A DNA stretch of 64,000 nt from Gemmatimonadales bacterium (GTDB lineage Bacteria; Gemmatimonadota; Gemmatimonadetes; Gemmatimonadales; GWC2-71-9): the NCBI GenBank assembly GCA_036279355.1, contig DASUJH010000047.1:33611-97610 (forward strand), written 5' to 3'. This document shows positions 17,019-25,847 of the stretch, piece by piece. The position numbers and the translations under genes were made by a program. Positions within the stretch are counted from its first letter, which is position 1. Every line of letters starts with the position of its first letter. The notes under the pieces are model-generated. The model was not told the origin of the DNA. It saw nothing but the letters and a program-made list of their open reading frames with translations, and made no database searches.

Positions 17019-18728
17019 ATGGCGACATCCTCCGGCGCGCACCCCCGCGTGCAGGTTCCGGCCGAGCGGCCTGGTGCCGCCACGCGCGCGGGCGGACGGG
17101 CCCGCGCCGCACTTGCGCGCGGGGCACCGCGCTTCGGGTGGCGCGCCGGCCTCGCGGTCACGGCCTGCGCCGCCTTCTTTCTCGCCCTGAGCTTCACGTC
17201 CCATCGCTACTGGGACGAGTACTTCTATCTTTACTCCGCGCTCGCCCACGCCCCGCGTGATCTGATCGCGCTCGAGGTCGAGAGCGGGCTTTTCCCGATC
17301 GGGTTCTTCTCCGGCAAGATCGGACACGTGGTGCTGCTCCGGCTCCTGCTCGACACGTTCGGGACCGGGCAGCGCGCGCTCTTCGCGGTTCAGCTTTGCT
17401 ACGCGCTGATGTCGCTCGGCTTCGTGGCCGCTGGGTACGCGGTCTATCGACAATTGCTGGACGCACGCCGCGCCCGCCGTGCCGCGCTCGTGCTGCTCTT
17501 CCTGCCGGTGACGCTCTATCTCGGATGGAAGACCTTGTCCGAGGTGCCGAGCCTGCTCCTCGTGACGCTCGCGAGCTGGGCGTTCCTGCGGTCGTATCGC
17601 ATTGGCGGGGCCGGGGGCGCCGCGGTCGGCACCTCGAGCCGCGCCGCCCATCTCGCGGCTGCAAGCATTGCCCTGGCGTTGGGCGCGCTCTGCCGGCTGA
17701 CCGCGGTGGTGGCCTTCGGTGGGCTCCTTGCGGCGCTCCTTGTGGCGGGCGACCCGCGCTTCCGCCGGGCCGCCGTGGCGCGGCGCGGGGCGCTGGTGGG
17801 CGCGGGCGCGTTCGTGCTCACGACGCTCGGGCTCTGGGTCGTCGGCGGTTCGGACCTCTCATCGGTGGTGCTGGCGTGGAGGGTGATGACCCGGCCCCAT
17901 CCGCTCGAGCGGATGTACGCGCTGGTGTTTTTTCTCCAGGCGTTCATCGTCGTGCTCGCGTTCGTGCCGCTGCCGCCCTGGCGCCGGGGCCTCCGGCTTC
18001 CGTCGGCGTGGCTCGCGGTCTCCGCGCTGCCGTTTCTCGCGGGACATGAGCCGCGCTACTACGCGCCCGCGCTGCTGCCGCTGGCCCTCCTCGCGTCGGT
18101 GGGCCTACGGCGACTGGGCTCGCTGGTCTTCGGATCGCGGCGGTCGTGGGGTTGGGCGGTGGTGCTCGGCGCCGTCGTCGTGGCGGACCGGTTGGCGTTC
18201 GCGCCGCTCATGCCGTACGAGCTCAATCAGCGCGAGCTCACGGGGGCGGTCGAGCCGCTCGTGGCCGCCGGACCCGCCGCCACGCCCGCCGCCACGCCCG
18301 CCGGCACGGTGCTCGTCCCCTGGACGTCCGACTACGGCTTCCTTCGCATCGCGTTTCCGCGGCTCAACGTGGTGCTCTGCCTCAGCGAAACGAACGACTC
18401 GGACTACCACTGGCGTGGCCGCCCCGGCCCGATGCGCCCGCGCGACGGGGCGTGGGCCGGCCCGGGGCGCTACGCCGGTTCCCGCGCCGAGCTCGCACGG
18501 CTCCCCGGCCCGTGGTATTACGTGGGGTGGACCTACAACCGGCCGGTGCTCCGGGCCCGCGCGCTCCTCCGGCGCGTGGGCAGCCACTATCTCGACGACT
18601 TCTCCCGGCGCGACCTGCATAGCCATCTGGCCGGCAGCTGGATTTGGTACGACCCGGCGCTCACGCTCACGCCTGTGGCGCGAGTCGGGCAGTACTCGGT
18701 CTACCGGGTGACGGCCCGCGCCCCTTGA
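17019..18728 (+). CDS. Polytopic GT-C-like membrane glycosyltransferase
   Basis: 569 residues with roughly ten to twelve hydrophobic helices. After the first helix comes HRYWDEYFYLYSALAH, which places acidic residues in the first periplasmic loop as in GT-C enzymes that use polyprenyl-phosphate sugars. The C-terminal 170 residues form a periplasmic domain with little hydrophobicity. The sugar and acceptor are unknown. The start at ATG 17019 has GAGGCGGC upstream. It stands alone between the YceI and peroxiredoxin genes. Three similar proteins occur elsewhere in the window. Confidence 0.75.
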   Translation: MATSSGAHPRVQVPAERPGAATRAGGRARAALARGAPRFGWRAGLAVTACAAFFLALSFTSHRYWDEYFYLYSALAHAPRDLIALEVESGLFPIGFFSGKIGHVVLLRLLLDTFGTGQRALFAVQLCYALMSLGFVAAGYAVYRQLLDARRARRAALVLLFLPVTLYLGWKTLSEVPSLLLVTLASWAFLRSYRIGGAGGAAVGTSSRAAHLAAASIALALGALCRLTAVVAFGGLLAALLVAGDPRFRRAAVARRGALVGAGAFVLTTLGLWVVGGSDLSSVVLAWRVMTRPHPLERMYALVFFLQAFIVVLAFVPLPPWRRGLRLPSAWLAVSALPFLAGHEPRYYAPALLPLALLASVGLRRLGSLVFGSRRSWGWAVVLGAVVVADRLAFAPLMPYELNQRELTGAVEPLVAAGPAATPAATPAGTVLVPWTSDYGFLRIAFPRLNVVLCLSETNDSDYHWRGRPGPMRPRDGAWAGPGRYAGSRAELARLPGPWYYVGWTYNRPVLRARALLRRVGSHYLDDFSRRDLHSHLAGSWIWYDPALTLTPVARVGQYSVYRVTARAP

Positions 18729-18898
18729 CGGTCCCGCCGGCCGGCTAAATATTCATGCAGCGCGGCGATTTCCCCGACTTGATGGGCCGCGCGGCCGGAC
18801 ATTCCGGCGGATCCATCTAAGTCGCGGCACGTGGCCCGCGACCCGACATCGCGGGCCGCGTCGCATTGCGCACCGCGCACCGAATCCGGGAGGACAGC

Positions 18899-19534
18899 AT
18901 GGCCGTTCGTCTGGGCGACGAGGCGCCCGATTTCACCGCCGACACGACCGAGGGACCGATCCGCTTTCACGACTGGAAGGCGGGCAAATGGGCAGTGCTC
19001 TTTTCTCACCCCAGGGACTTCACGCCGGTCTGCAGCACCGAGCTGGGCGCCGTGGCCGCGCTCAAGCCCGAATTCGACCGGCGCGACACCCGCGTGATCG
19101 GGTTGAGCGTCGATCCGCTCGATTCGCACGCCCGCTGGAGCGACGACATCCGGGAGCTCACCGGCCACAAGCTCAACTTCCCGGTGGTGGCCGATCCCGA
19201 CCGGGCGATCTCGAACCTGTACGACATGATCCATCCGAACGCGAGCGAGACCCACACCGTGCGCTCGGTGTTCGTGATCGGTCCCGACAACAAGGTGAAG
19301 CTCACGCTCACCTATCCGGCCAGCACCGGACGCAGCTTCGAGGAACTGCTCCGCGTGCTCGACTCGCTGCAGCTCACCGCCACCCACTCCGTGGCGACCC
19401 CCGCCGACTGGAAGGACGGCGACGACGTGATCATCCTCGGCACCGTGTCGGACGAGGAGGCCACGCGGCGCTTTCCGCGCGGCTTCCAGAAGAAGAAGGC
19501 GTACTTCCGGCTCACGCCGCAGCCCAATCGCTGA
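18899..19534 (+). CDS. 1-Cys peroxiredoxin (Prx6 type)
   Basis: A 211-residue peroxiredoxin. HPRDFTPVCSTELG holds the peroxidatic Cys45, and no other Cys exists in the protein, so it is a 1-Cys enzyme. The long C-terminal arm (ATPADWKDGDDVIILGTVS) is typical of the Prx6 subfamily, which reduces hydrogen peroxide and organic hydroperoxides in the cytosol. GGGAGGA at 18888-18894 supports the ATG at 18899. Convergent with the HtrA gene, with six bases between the stop codons. Confidence 0.95.
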   Translation: MAVRLGDEAPDFTADTTEGPIRFHDWKAGKWAVLFSHPRDFTPVCSTELGAVAALKPEFDRRDTRVIGLSVDPLDSHARWSDDIRELTGHKLNFPVVADPDRAISNLYDMIHPNASETHTVRSVFVIGPDNKVKLTLTYPASTGRSFEELLRVLDSLQLTATHSVATPADWKDGDDVIILGTVSDEEATRRFPRGFQKKKAYFRLTPQPNR

Positions 19535-19540
19535 CCGGCC

Positions 19541-20674
19541 CTACTGGAGCGACATCTCCGACAGCGTGGCCTTCACCGTGCTCGTGCCGCCCGGCCGGAG
19601 CACGGTGAGCGTCACGGTGTCGCCGGGCTTGCGAGCGCGAAGCGCCTTCCGGAGCTCGCCGCCGCCCTTGAGCGGCTTGCCGTCGAGTTCCGTGATGATG
19701 TCACCCTGGCGCAGGCCGGCGCGCGCGGCCGGCGTCCCGCGGCCCACCGCCGCCACGATGATGCCCTGATCCACCGGCAGCCCGAACTGCTGTGCCAGGA
19801 TCTCGTCGATGTCGCGATAGTCGATCCCGAGAAACGCACGCGTAATCCGGCCGGTGGTGACCACCTGGTGCGCGATGTCGTTCGCGAGATTGATCGGAAC
19901 GGCAAAACCGAGGTTGCTGGCACCGGGTGCCGCGATGACGGCCGTCGTGATCCCGATGACCTGACCGTTCGAGTTGAGCAGCGGGCCGCCCGAGTTGCCG
20001 GGACTGATCGCGGCGTCGGTCTGGATCAAGCCCTCGAGCCCGAACCCGCGCGGACTCCGGTTGACAGCGGAGACGACGCCGACCGTCACCGTGCGCTCGA
20101 GGCCGAGCGGATTGCCGATGGCGATGGCGGTCTGGCCCGGTACCAGGTCGTCCGAATCGGCCAGCGGTGCCGCCGGAAGGTTGTGCCCGTCCACCCGCAC
20201 CACCGCCACGTCGACGCTCGGGTCCCGCCCCAGGACCTCCCCGTTGAGCTCGCGTCCATCGGCCAGACCGACCTGCACCTGCCGAGCGCTGCCTACCACG
20301 TGTGCGTTGGTGATGATGACGCCGTCGCTCTGGATGATGATCCCGGAGCCCAGCGCGTCCTGGCGCCGTACGCTCACCACCGAGGGAGAGATCTGCCGCG
20401 CCACCCGCACCGTGATCTGCTCCGCCGGATCGGCGGCGGCCGCGCCCGCGGTCCTGGCCGCCACCGGTGTTGCCGCAGCGGGGGCGGACGCGGTGTGCGA
20501 TTCGCCGCTCGGCGCGGTCGAACTGCCGCCCGCCGCCGGAGGCACGGTGGCGGCCGTCTCCACCCGGGATCCGCTGTCGCGCGCGGCGGTCCTGCTGTCG
20601 TGGCCGCACGCTGCGACCCAACCCAGCGCCGTGCCGAGTGCCACGGCCGACCTGAGCGCATGAAGTGACCTCAT
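19541..20674 (-). CDS. HtrA/DegP-like serine protease, probable lipoprotein
   Basis: 377 residues. The trypsin-like triad is visible in TNAHVV (His), SVDVAVVRV (Asp) and SPGNSGGP (Ser). One PDZ domain follows (QGIIVAAVGRGTPAARAGL, then GDIITELDGKPL). The N-terminus has a short hydrophobic stretch ending WVAAC, a possible lipobox, then a long Ala/Ser/Thr/Pro-rich linker. It should degrade or hold misfolded envelope proteins in the periplasm. GGGGAGGA stands before ATG 20674. Divergent from tatC. Confidence 0.93.
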   Translation of the reverse strand: MRSLHALRSAVALGTALGWVAACGHDSRTAARDSGSRVETAATVPPAAGGSSTAPSGESHTASAPAAATPVAARTAGAAAADPAEQITVRVARQISPSVVSVRRQDALGSGIIIQSDGVIITNAHVVGSARQVQVGLADGRELNGEVLGRDPSVDVAVVRVDGHNLPAAPLADSDDLVPGQTAIAIGNPLGLERTVTVGVVSAVNRSPRGFGLEGLIQTDAAISPGNSGGPLLNSNGQVIGITTAVIAAPGASNLGFAVPINLANDIAHQVVTTGRITRAFLGIDYRDIDEILAQQFGLPVDQGIIVAAVGRGTPAARAGLRQGDIITELDGKPLKGGGELRKALRARKPGDTVTLTVLRPGGTSTVKATLSEMSLQ

Positions 20675-20801
20675 CTCGGCGTCCTCCCCGGTGGGATGAA
20701 GCGCGAAGGGTAGTGTGCGCCGCTCGGCGCGGACCGTGGCCGGGCTCACGCTCGCGCCGTTACCTTTCCAGCCGGACGTGAGCCGTGGAGATGCGTGCAC
20801 G

Positions 20802-21647
20802 ATGACCGAGCCCCGTGTGGACGGCGAGATGCCGTTCCTCGACCATCTGGAGGAGCTGCGCTGGAGGATCATCTGGTCGCTGGCGGCCGTCGTGGTCGCG
20901 GTCGGCGCGGCGTTCGGCGCGCTGCTCAACTTCGACGTGATCGGGTGGCTGGAGCAGCCGATCGCGCCGTATCTCTCCGGGCACAAGCTGGTCTACACCC
21001 ATCCGGGCGATCCGTTCCAGATCATCCTCGAGGCCGCCGTCATCCTGGGTCTCGTCGCCGCGCTGCCCGTCCTCCTCTACCAGATCTGGGCCTTCGTCTC
21101 CCCCGCGCTCTACCGGCACGAGCGGCGGGTGGCGGTGGGCGTTGCGGCCGGCGCCATTCTGCTCTTCGTGGCGGGCGTATGCCTCGCGTATTTCGTGGTG
21201 CTGCCGCTCGCGATTCCCTGGCTGCTGAGCTTCGGCATGACGTCGCTCCAGCCGATGATCACGGCGAGCGAGTACTTCGGCTTCGTCTTCAGCCTCGTGC
21301 TCGCATTCGGCGTGGCGTTCGAGCTCCCCGTCGCCATTCTCGGGCTCGCGGCGCTCGGCATCGTGACGCCGCAGTTCCTGGTCAGGTATCGGCGCCATGC
21401 CATCGTCGCGGCGGTGATCGTCGGCGCCTTCCTCACACCCGGCGACCTCATCTGGACCACGATCGCGATGACGGTGCCGCTCTACCTTCTCTACGAGCTG
21501 AGCATCGTGCTCTCGTACGGTGTGTACCGGGCTCGGCAACGGCGCGCCGCGCGCGAGGCGGTGGAGGAGGCCGGGCACCGCGCTGAGCCGCCCGACATGC
21601 CGCCGCCCGCGGCGGCGCCCACCGGCGGCCCCAGCCTCATCGCGTGA
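20802..21647 (+). CDS. tatC: Sec-independent translocase subunit TatC
   Basis: 281 residues with six transmembrane helices. MPFLDHLEELRWRII is the conserved N-terminal motif that recognises twin-arginine signals, and ALPVLLYQIWAFVSPALYRHERR is the TatC signature. Two periplasmic-loop Pro-rich stretches and TPGDLIWTT near the C-terminus also fit. It inserts in the inner membrane as the substrate receptor of the Tat system. No tatA or tatB is nearby. The C-terminal 40 residues are a Pro/Ala-rich cytosolic tail. GGAG at 20787-20790 precedes the ATG. Confidence 0.96.
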   Translation: MTEPRVDGEMPFLDHLEELRWRIIWSLAAVVVAVGAAFGALLNFDVIGWLEQPIAPYLSGHKLVYTHPGDPFQIILEAAVILGLVAALPVLLYQIWAFVSPALYRHERRVAVGVAAGAILLFVAGVCLAYFVVLPLAIPWLLSFGMTSLQPMITASEYFGFVFSLVLAFGVAFELPVAILGLAALGIVTPQFLVRYRRHAIVAAVIVGAFLTPGDLIWTTIAMTVPLYLLYELSIVLSYGVYRARQRRAAREAVEEAGHRAEPPDMPPPAAAPTGGPSLIA

Positions 21648-21732
21648 GCCGCGGCACGGTGGCGCGGCGGAGAAGGGCGTAGCCTGCACCCGGATGGTGA
21701 GACGACGGGAGACCGGGGCGGGGAGGTGCGCG

Positions 21733-22257
21733 ATGGAGCGGTGGCAGCGGCGGATGCGGCGGATGAACGAGCCGGTGGGCGCGAGTCTCGTGCGCGGAGT
21801 CGTGGCGGGTGTCGCCGCGGGCTGGGTGATGGGCCGGGTCACGACATGGCTGTACGAGCGGGAGTCGGCGTCGGTGCGCGACGCCGAGGACGACGCGCGC
21901 GGCGGCTCGACGGCCTACCAAACCGCGGCGCGCAAGGGCGCGGAGGCGTTCGGCGCGCATTTCTCGACCAGCGAGGCGAAGAAGGTCGGGACCGGCATCC
22001 ACTGGGCGCTCGCGGCCGGCGCGGGCATGGCATACGCGGCGCTCCGCCGCCGGATGGCCCATCCCGGTCTGCTCTCGGCCCTCGAATTCGGGCTCGCCTT
22101 CTGGCTGGTGATGGACGAAGTCATGGTGCCGGCGCTCGGGCTCACGCCCGGTCCCACGGCGTTTCCCTGGCAGACGCACGCGCGCGGTCTCGCCGGCCAT
22201 CTCGCTTTCGCCGAGGCGGCGGAGGCGGCGCTCTCGGTGATGCCGCGCGGCGCCTGA
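21733..22257 (+). CDS. YagU/DUF1440-like small membrane protein
   Basis: 174 residues with about four hydrophobic segments, including VRGVVAGVAAGWVMGRVTTW at the N-terminus, a central GIHWALAAGAGMAYAALRRR, and LEFGLAFWLVMDEVMVPALG. The arrangement resembles the YagU (DUF1440) inner-membrane family, linked to acid resistance in E. coli; the match is by pattern only. GGGAGG lies six bases before ATG 21733. It may be cotranscribed with tatC (85 bp gap), and it is convergent with the PLD gene. Confidence 0.65.
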   Translation: MERWQRRMRRMNEPVGASLVRGVVAGVAAGWVMGRVTTWLYERESASVRDAEDDARGGSTAYQTAARKGAEAFGAHFSTSEAKKVGTGIHWALAAGAGMAYAALRRRMAHPGLLSALEFGLAFWLVMDEVMVPALGLTPGPTAFPWQTHARGLAGHLAFAEAAEAALSVMPRGA

Positions 22258-22270
22258 GCTCGACGCGCGG

Positions 22271-23572
22271 TCAGTACTGCTCGATCAGAAGCCGCGAAAC
22301 CCGCTCGAGCACCCGCACGCCGATCCCGCGCGCCCGCATCTCCTCGAGAGTCACTTCGTGCGAGCGGCCGAAATCCTCGACCAGCCCGCGCTCGACTTCG
22401 GCGGCGAACGCCGCGTCGCACACGCCGATCACGTTCTCTTCGTTGAGCTTGACGGAGCGCCGATCCATGTTGGCGGAGCCCGTCACCGCCCACCGCTCGT
22501 CCACGACGACGGTCTTGGCATGCATCATGGTGGGTTGGTACTCGAAGATCCGCACCCCCGCAGCAAGCATTTCCTCGTAGTGCGTGTGGCCGGCGAGCCG
22601 CACCGGCTTCGCGTCGGTCCGGGCACCGGGCAGGAGCAGCCGGACGTCGAGGCCCGCGCGTGCCTGCTTCATCAGGACGTCGCGCAGCGCATCTCCCGGC
22701 ACGAAGTAGGAATTCGACAGCCAGATCCGCCGCCGTGCCGAGGCGAACGAAAGCCAGAGCAGGATGCGCATCGGCTGCGCGGCATCGGAGGGCGAGCTTA
22801 CGAGCGCGATGCCGGACGGCCCCGACCCGACCGGCGCGGGCGCCGCCACCTCGGCGGCGGCGCGGGGGAAGAACTTCTCGCCCGTGAGAATTTCGCCGGT
22901 GCGATAGAACCAGTTCTCGCCGAACGCGGTCTGGATGCCGTCGACCAGCGGGCCGGTGATGCGCGTGAGCGAATCGCGCCACTCGCCGGGACCGCGCGCG
23001 TCGCCCGCCCACTTGTACGCAATGGCGGCACCGCCCGTGAAGCCGACCCGGCCGTCGACCACCATGGCGCGCCGGTGGTCGCGCTTGAACGCGCGGACGA
23101 GGGTGAACGGGGTGAGCGGCCGGAAGAACTCGAGCTTGACACCCGCGCGCCGCAGCCGGTCGCGATCGCGCTTCCGGAAGCGGATGCAGCCGAACCCGTC
23201 GAGCAGGACCCGCACCTCGATGCCGGCGCGGGCGCGCTCCTCGAACGCGGCGACGAACCGTTCGCCCACCTCGTCCGACTCGAAGATGTACACCTGGAAG
23301 TTGACCGTCTCTCGCGCCCCGTGAATCGCATCCAGCAGGGCGGGGAAGAAGCGGTCGCCGTTCTGCAGCAGGTGCACGGTGCCGCCGCGGAGCACCGGCA
23401 CGTTGAGGTAGCGAGAGAGCGCGGCGAGAAACTCCTCCGACCCGGCCTCGGACGTGGCATTGACGCTCATCGCCGGCATGTGGTCGGGCAGGAGGAGGGT
23501 GCTCAGCACCACCACGACGGCGATGGTGCCGATCGCGATGAGCGCCCAGCCCCCCCACGAGAACGCGATCAC
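22271..23572 (-). CDS. Phospholipase D-family protein, cardiolipin synthase-like
   Basis: 433 residues with an N-terminal transmembrane helix (ALIAIGTIAVVVVLSTLLL). Two PLD domains follow. The second active-site motif is canonical (HAKTVVVDE). The first reads HRRAMVVDG, with Arg where the HxK motif has Lys. Linking stretches such as TVNFQVYIFESDEVGERF and LSNSYFVPGDALRD match bacterial cardiolipin synthases, which join phosphatidyl groups in the inner membrane. The GTG start overlaps the stop of the EEP gene (GTGA). It is the third gene of an overlapping trio. Confidence 0.88.
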   Translation of the reverse strand: MIAFSWGGWALIAIGTIAVVVVLSTLLLPDHMPAMSVNATSEAGSEEFLAALSRYLNVPVLRGGTVHLLQNGDRFFPALLDAIHGARETVNFQVYIFESDEVGERFVAAFEERARAGIEVRVLLDGFGCIRFRKRDRDRLRRAGVKLEFFRPLTPFTLVRAFKRDHRRAMVVDGRVGFTGGAAIAYKWAGDARGPGEWRDSLTRITGPLVDGIQTAFGENWFYRTGEILTGEKFFPRAAAEVAAPAPVGSGPSGIALVSSPSDAAQPMRILLWLSFASARRRIWLSNSYFVPGDALRDVLMKQARAGLDVRLLLPGARTDAKPVRLAGHTHYEEMLAAGVRIFEYQPTMMHAKTVVVDERWAVTGSANMDRRSVKLNEENVIGVCDAAFAAEVERGLVEDFGRSHEVTLEEMRARGIGVRVLERVSRLLIEQY

Positions 23573-24558
23573 GCGGGCTCGGGCGCTCGAGGGGCGACCT
23601 CGATCCGCGCGGCGAGCGGATGGTGGTCCGATCCGAACACGTAGCGGCCCCGGTCGAGCGGCGTTTCGTCGAGCCGGTGCACCTCCACTCGCGCGAGCGA
23701 GCTCCCCACGTCGCGCACGAGCAGCCAGTCGAGATTGAGGCGCGGCACCCGATGAAAGGTGTGCCGCCAGCGGGGCGGCCGCTCCGGCAGGCCGTTGCGG
23801 AAGCCCGCTTCCGCCAGCGCGCGCCAGGTGTGCTCGCGGCGGCCACGCGCGAGGTTGAGGTCGGCGCCGAGCGCCACGGGAACGTCGGCCGGAAGGCGGG
23901 CGGTGAGTCGCTGCACCAGCATTTCCGCCTGGCGGCCGCGGCCGCCCACGCCCAGGATGTCGCGCGGGCGCCCGCCCCGGTTATCGAGGTGCGCGCTGGC
24001 GACGCGCACCCGCCTGCCGCCCGCGAGGCGCACGGTGGCGGCGAGCGCCACGCGCCGCTGATACGAGAACGGCAATTCCCAGGCGACCGCGTCCTCGAGC
24101 GGCAGCGACGAGAGGATGGCGCAGCCGCGGTCGCTGCGCGCGGCGCCGTTCCGCATCGACGGCGCGTAGCGGAGCGTGTAGCCCAGACTCCGCGCGAGAT
24201 CCGCGACGTCGCACTCGGGCAGCTCGCGGCGAGGCCGGTGGCGCACGCCGGTGGATTGCGGGCTCGCCTCTGGAACGGCGTCGCCCGCGCGGACCGCTTC
24301 CTGGAGCAGCACGACGACGGGCGCGCCGTCCGCGGGCGCGCCGGGGGCCGCGCAGGCGGCACGCGCGCGTGGAATCACCTCGTGCAGTCGCCCGCGGCCG
24401 ATCCAGAGATTCCAGGTGACGATGAGAAGGGTGCCGTGCGTCGACGGACCACGCGGGTGATGGGCCGCCGGCGCATCCACCTCGAGCGGAGCGCCGACCG
24501 CATCGCGCCACTGAGCGACGCGCGGATCGCCGTCGAGCCTGGTAAGCGGAAAGGTCAC
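23569..24558 (-). CDS. Endonuclease/exonuclease/phosphatase (EEP) family protein
   Basis: 329 residues with an EEP fold: TWNLWIGRG at the N-terminus, VVLLQEAV carrying the metal-binding Glu, SAHLDNRGG, ALGADLN and the closing SDHHPLAA with the catalytic Asp-His. The family cleaves phosphodiester bonds in DNA or phosphoinositide and sphingomyelin-like lipids. The neighbouring PLD gene makes a lipid substrate conceivable. The GTG start at 24558 overlaps the AlaX stop as GTGA. The frame remains open far upstream inside the AlaX gene, but with Arg/Gly-rich antisense-like content. Confidence 0.85.
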   Translation of the reverse strand: MTFPLTRLDGDPRVAQWRDAVGAPLEVDAPAAHHPRGPSTHGTLLIVTWNLWIGRGRLHEVIPRARAACAAPGAPADGAPVVVLLQEAVRAGDAVPEASPQSTGVRHRPRRELPECDVADLARSLGYTLRYAPSMRNGAARSDRGCAILSSLPLEDAVAWELPFSYQRRVALAATVRLAGGRRVRVASAHLDNRGGRPRDILGVGGRGRQAEMLVQRLTARLPADVPVALGADLNLARGRREHTWRALAEAGFRNGLPERPPRWRHTFHRVPRLNLDWLLVRDVGSSLARVEVHRLDETPLDRGRYVFGSDHHPLAARIEVAPRAPEPA

Positions 24559-25721
24559 GCCAACAGCTCGACGGCCCGCGCGAGCGCCGCCGCATCCGGC
24601 ACGGTGCCCTGCGCCAATCGCGCGTTGCCTCCGCCGCGCCCCCCTACCTGGCCGAGCACCGCCTGGAGGCGGGCGCCCGCGTCGATGCCGCTGTCGGCCG
24701 AGGTGGCGACGAGAAGCGCTGGCGGCGCGGCCAGCGCGCCCACCAACACGCTGCGGGGCTCCGCCGCATACGCCTGCGCCAGCCCGCGCAGCCGCTCGAT
24801 GCCGCCTTCGACGTCCCGGACGAGCGCCCGGCGAAGGCCGGCGGCATCGGCCGGCGTGGCGGCGTGAAGCGCCCGCGCGCGATGCGCGTCCAGCTCCTGC
24901 TCGAGCGCGCGCCGCGCCGCCTCCGCCCCTTTGAGCTCGGCCCGTTGCGCCTCGACGAGCGCCGGCAGATCGGCCGGGGCGGCCGAGTACGCGGCGGCGA
25001 GCGATTGCACGAGCGCGCGATTGCGCCAGGCGTCGCGCAGCGCTCGCCCTCCGCAGACGAACTCGACGCGCGCCTGCTTGCGCACCCGCTCGGTCCCGCG
25101 GATCAGGATGGCGCCGATGGCGCCCGTCGCACGGACGTGCGTGCCGCCGCAGGCACTCCGGTCGAGTTCGCCGATGCTCACGATGCGGAGCGTCCCGCTC
25201 CGGTCCGACGCCTTGCGCAGCCCGCCGGCCGACTCGGCGTCCTCGAAGCTCACGGTAACCGGGCGATCCTCCCACACGATCTCGTTGGCGCGCGTCTCCG
25301 CGGCGCGCATCTGCTCGGGCGACACGGCGCCGGCATCAAGGTCGAGCGTCGAGGTCTCCGCGCCGAAATGCACGCTCTCCGTCGCCCAGCCGAACAGCTC
25401 GGCCAGCACGGCGGAGAGCAGGTGCTGACCGGTGTGCTGCTGCATGTGATCGAAGCGCCGCGCCCACTCCACTACGCCCTCGACCCGCGCGGCCGCGGGG
25501 TCGAGCGGTGCGTCGAGCAGGTGGGCGATGCGCTCGCCTTCATCGATCACGTTTACGATCGACGACTCGCCGAGTCGCCCTGCGTCGAACGGTTGGCCGC
25601 CGGAGGTGGGATAGAACGCGGTGCGGTCGAGGTAGATGCGGCGTCCGCCGTCGCCGCGCTCGAGCACGGCGGCGTCGAAGCGCGCGAGATATGCGTCGGT
25701 GTAGTAGAGCCGTTCAGTCAT
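24555..25721 (-). CDS. Alanyl-tRNA editing protein, long AlaX type
   Basis: 388 residues. The N-terminal barrel begins LYYTDAYLARFDAAV and DRTAFYPTSGGQP. The editing zinc site is complete: QQHTGQHLL (HxxxH) and CGGTH (C and H). A helical region and a C-terminal DHHA1-like domain with VGGRGGGNARLAQG follow, as in long AlaX proteins. It hydrolyses Ser- or Gly-tRNA(Ala) made in error by AlaRS. The ATG at 25721 has no Shine-Dalgarno but has TATTGT seven bases before it. It is the first gene of a trio with overlapping starts. Confidence 0.93.
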   Translation of the reverse strand: MTERLYYTDAYLARFDAAVLERGDGGRRIYLDRTAFYPTSGGQPFDAGRLGESSIVNVIDEGERIAHLLDAPLDPAAARVEGVVEWARRFDHMQQHTGQHLLSAVLAELFGWATESVHFGAETSTLDLDAGAVSPEQMRAAETRANEIVWEDRPVTVSFEDAESAGGLRKASDRSGTLRIVSIGELDRSACGGTHVRATGAIGAILIRGTERVRKQARVEFVCGGRALRDAWRNRALVQSLAAAYSAAPADLPALVEAQRAELKGAEAARRALEQELDAHRARALHAATPADAAGLRRALVRDVEGGIERLRGLAQAYAAEPRSVLVGALAAPPALLVATSADSGIDAGARLQAVLGQVGGRGGGNARLAQGTVPDAAALARAVELLA

Positions 25722-25728
25722 GCAGAGC

Positions 25729-25734
25729 ACAATA
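25729..25734 (-). promoter_or_regulatory. -10-like box (TATTGT) 7 nt before AlaX ATG
   Basis: On the minus strand TATTGT is followed by GCTCTGC and then ATG. It matches four of six bases of TATAAT, including the three most conserved. With no Shine-Dalgarno present, a leaderless transcript is likely. Confidence 0.45.
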
Positions 25735-25847
25735 GATGCGGCGCGCCGGATTCGCACGGTGGGGCCGGGTGCCGGCCGGTGCGCACCACGCGCGATCCCC
25801 TGGCCGGCCCACGCCCCGAGGGTTACGTTCCCCGAGTCCCCTTTGAC

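Noticed and set aside
18735..18745. GCCGGCCGGC palindrome after a glycosyltransferase gene
   Set aside because: Short GC palindromes are expected often in such DNA and nothing else marks it as a site.
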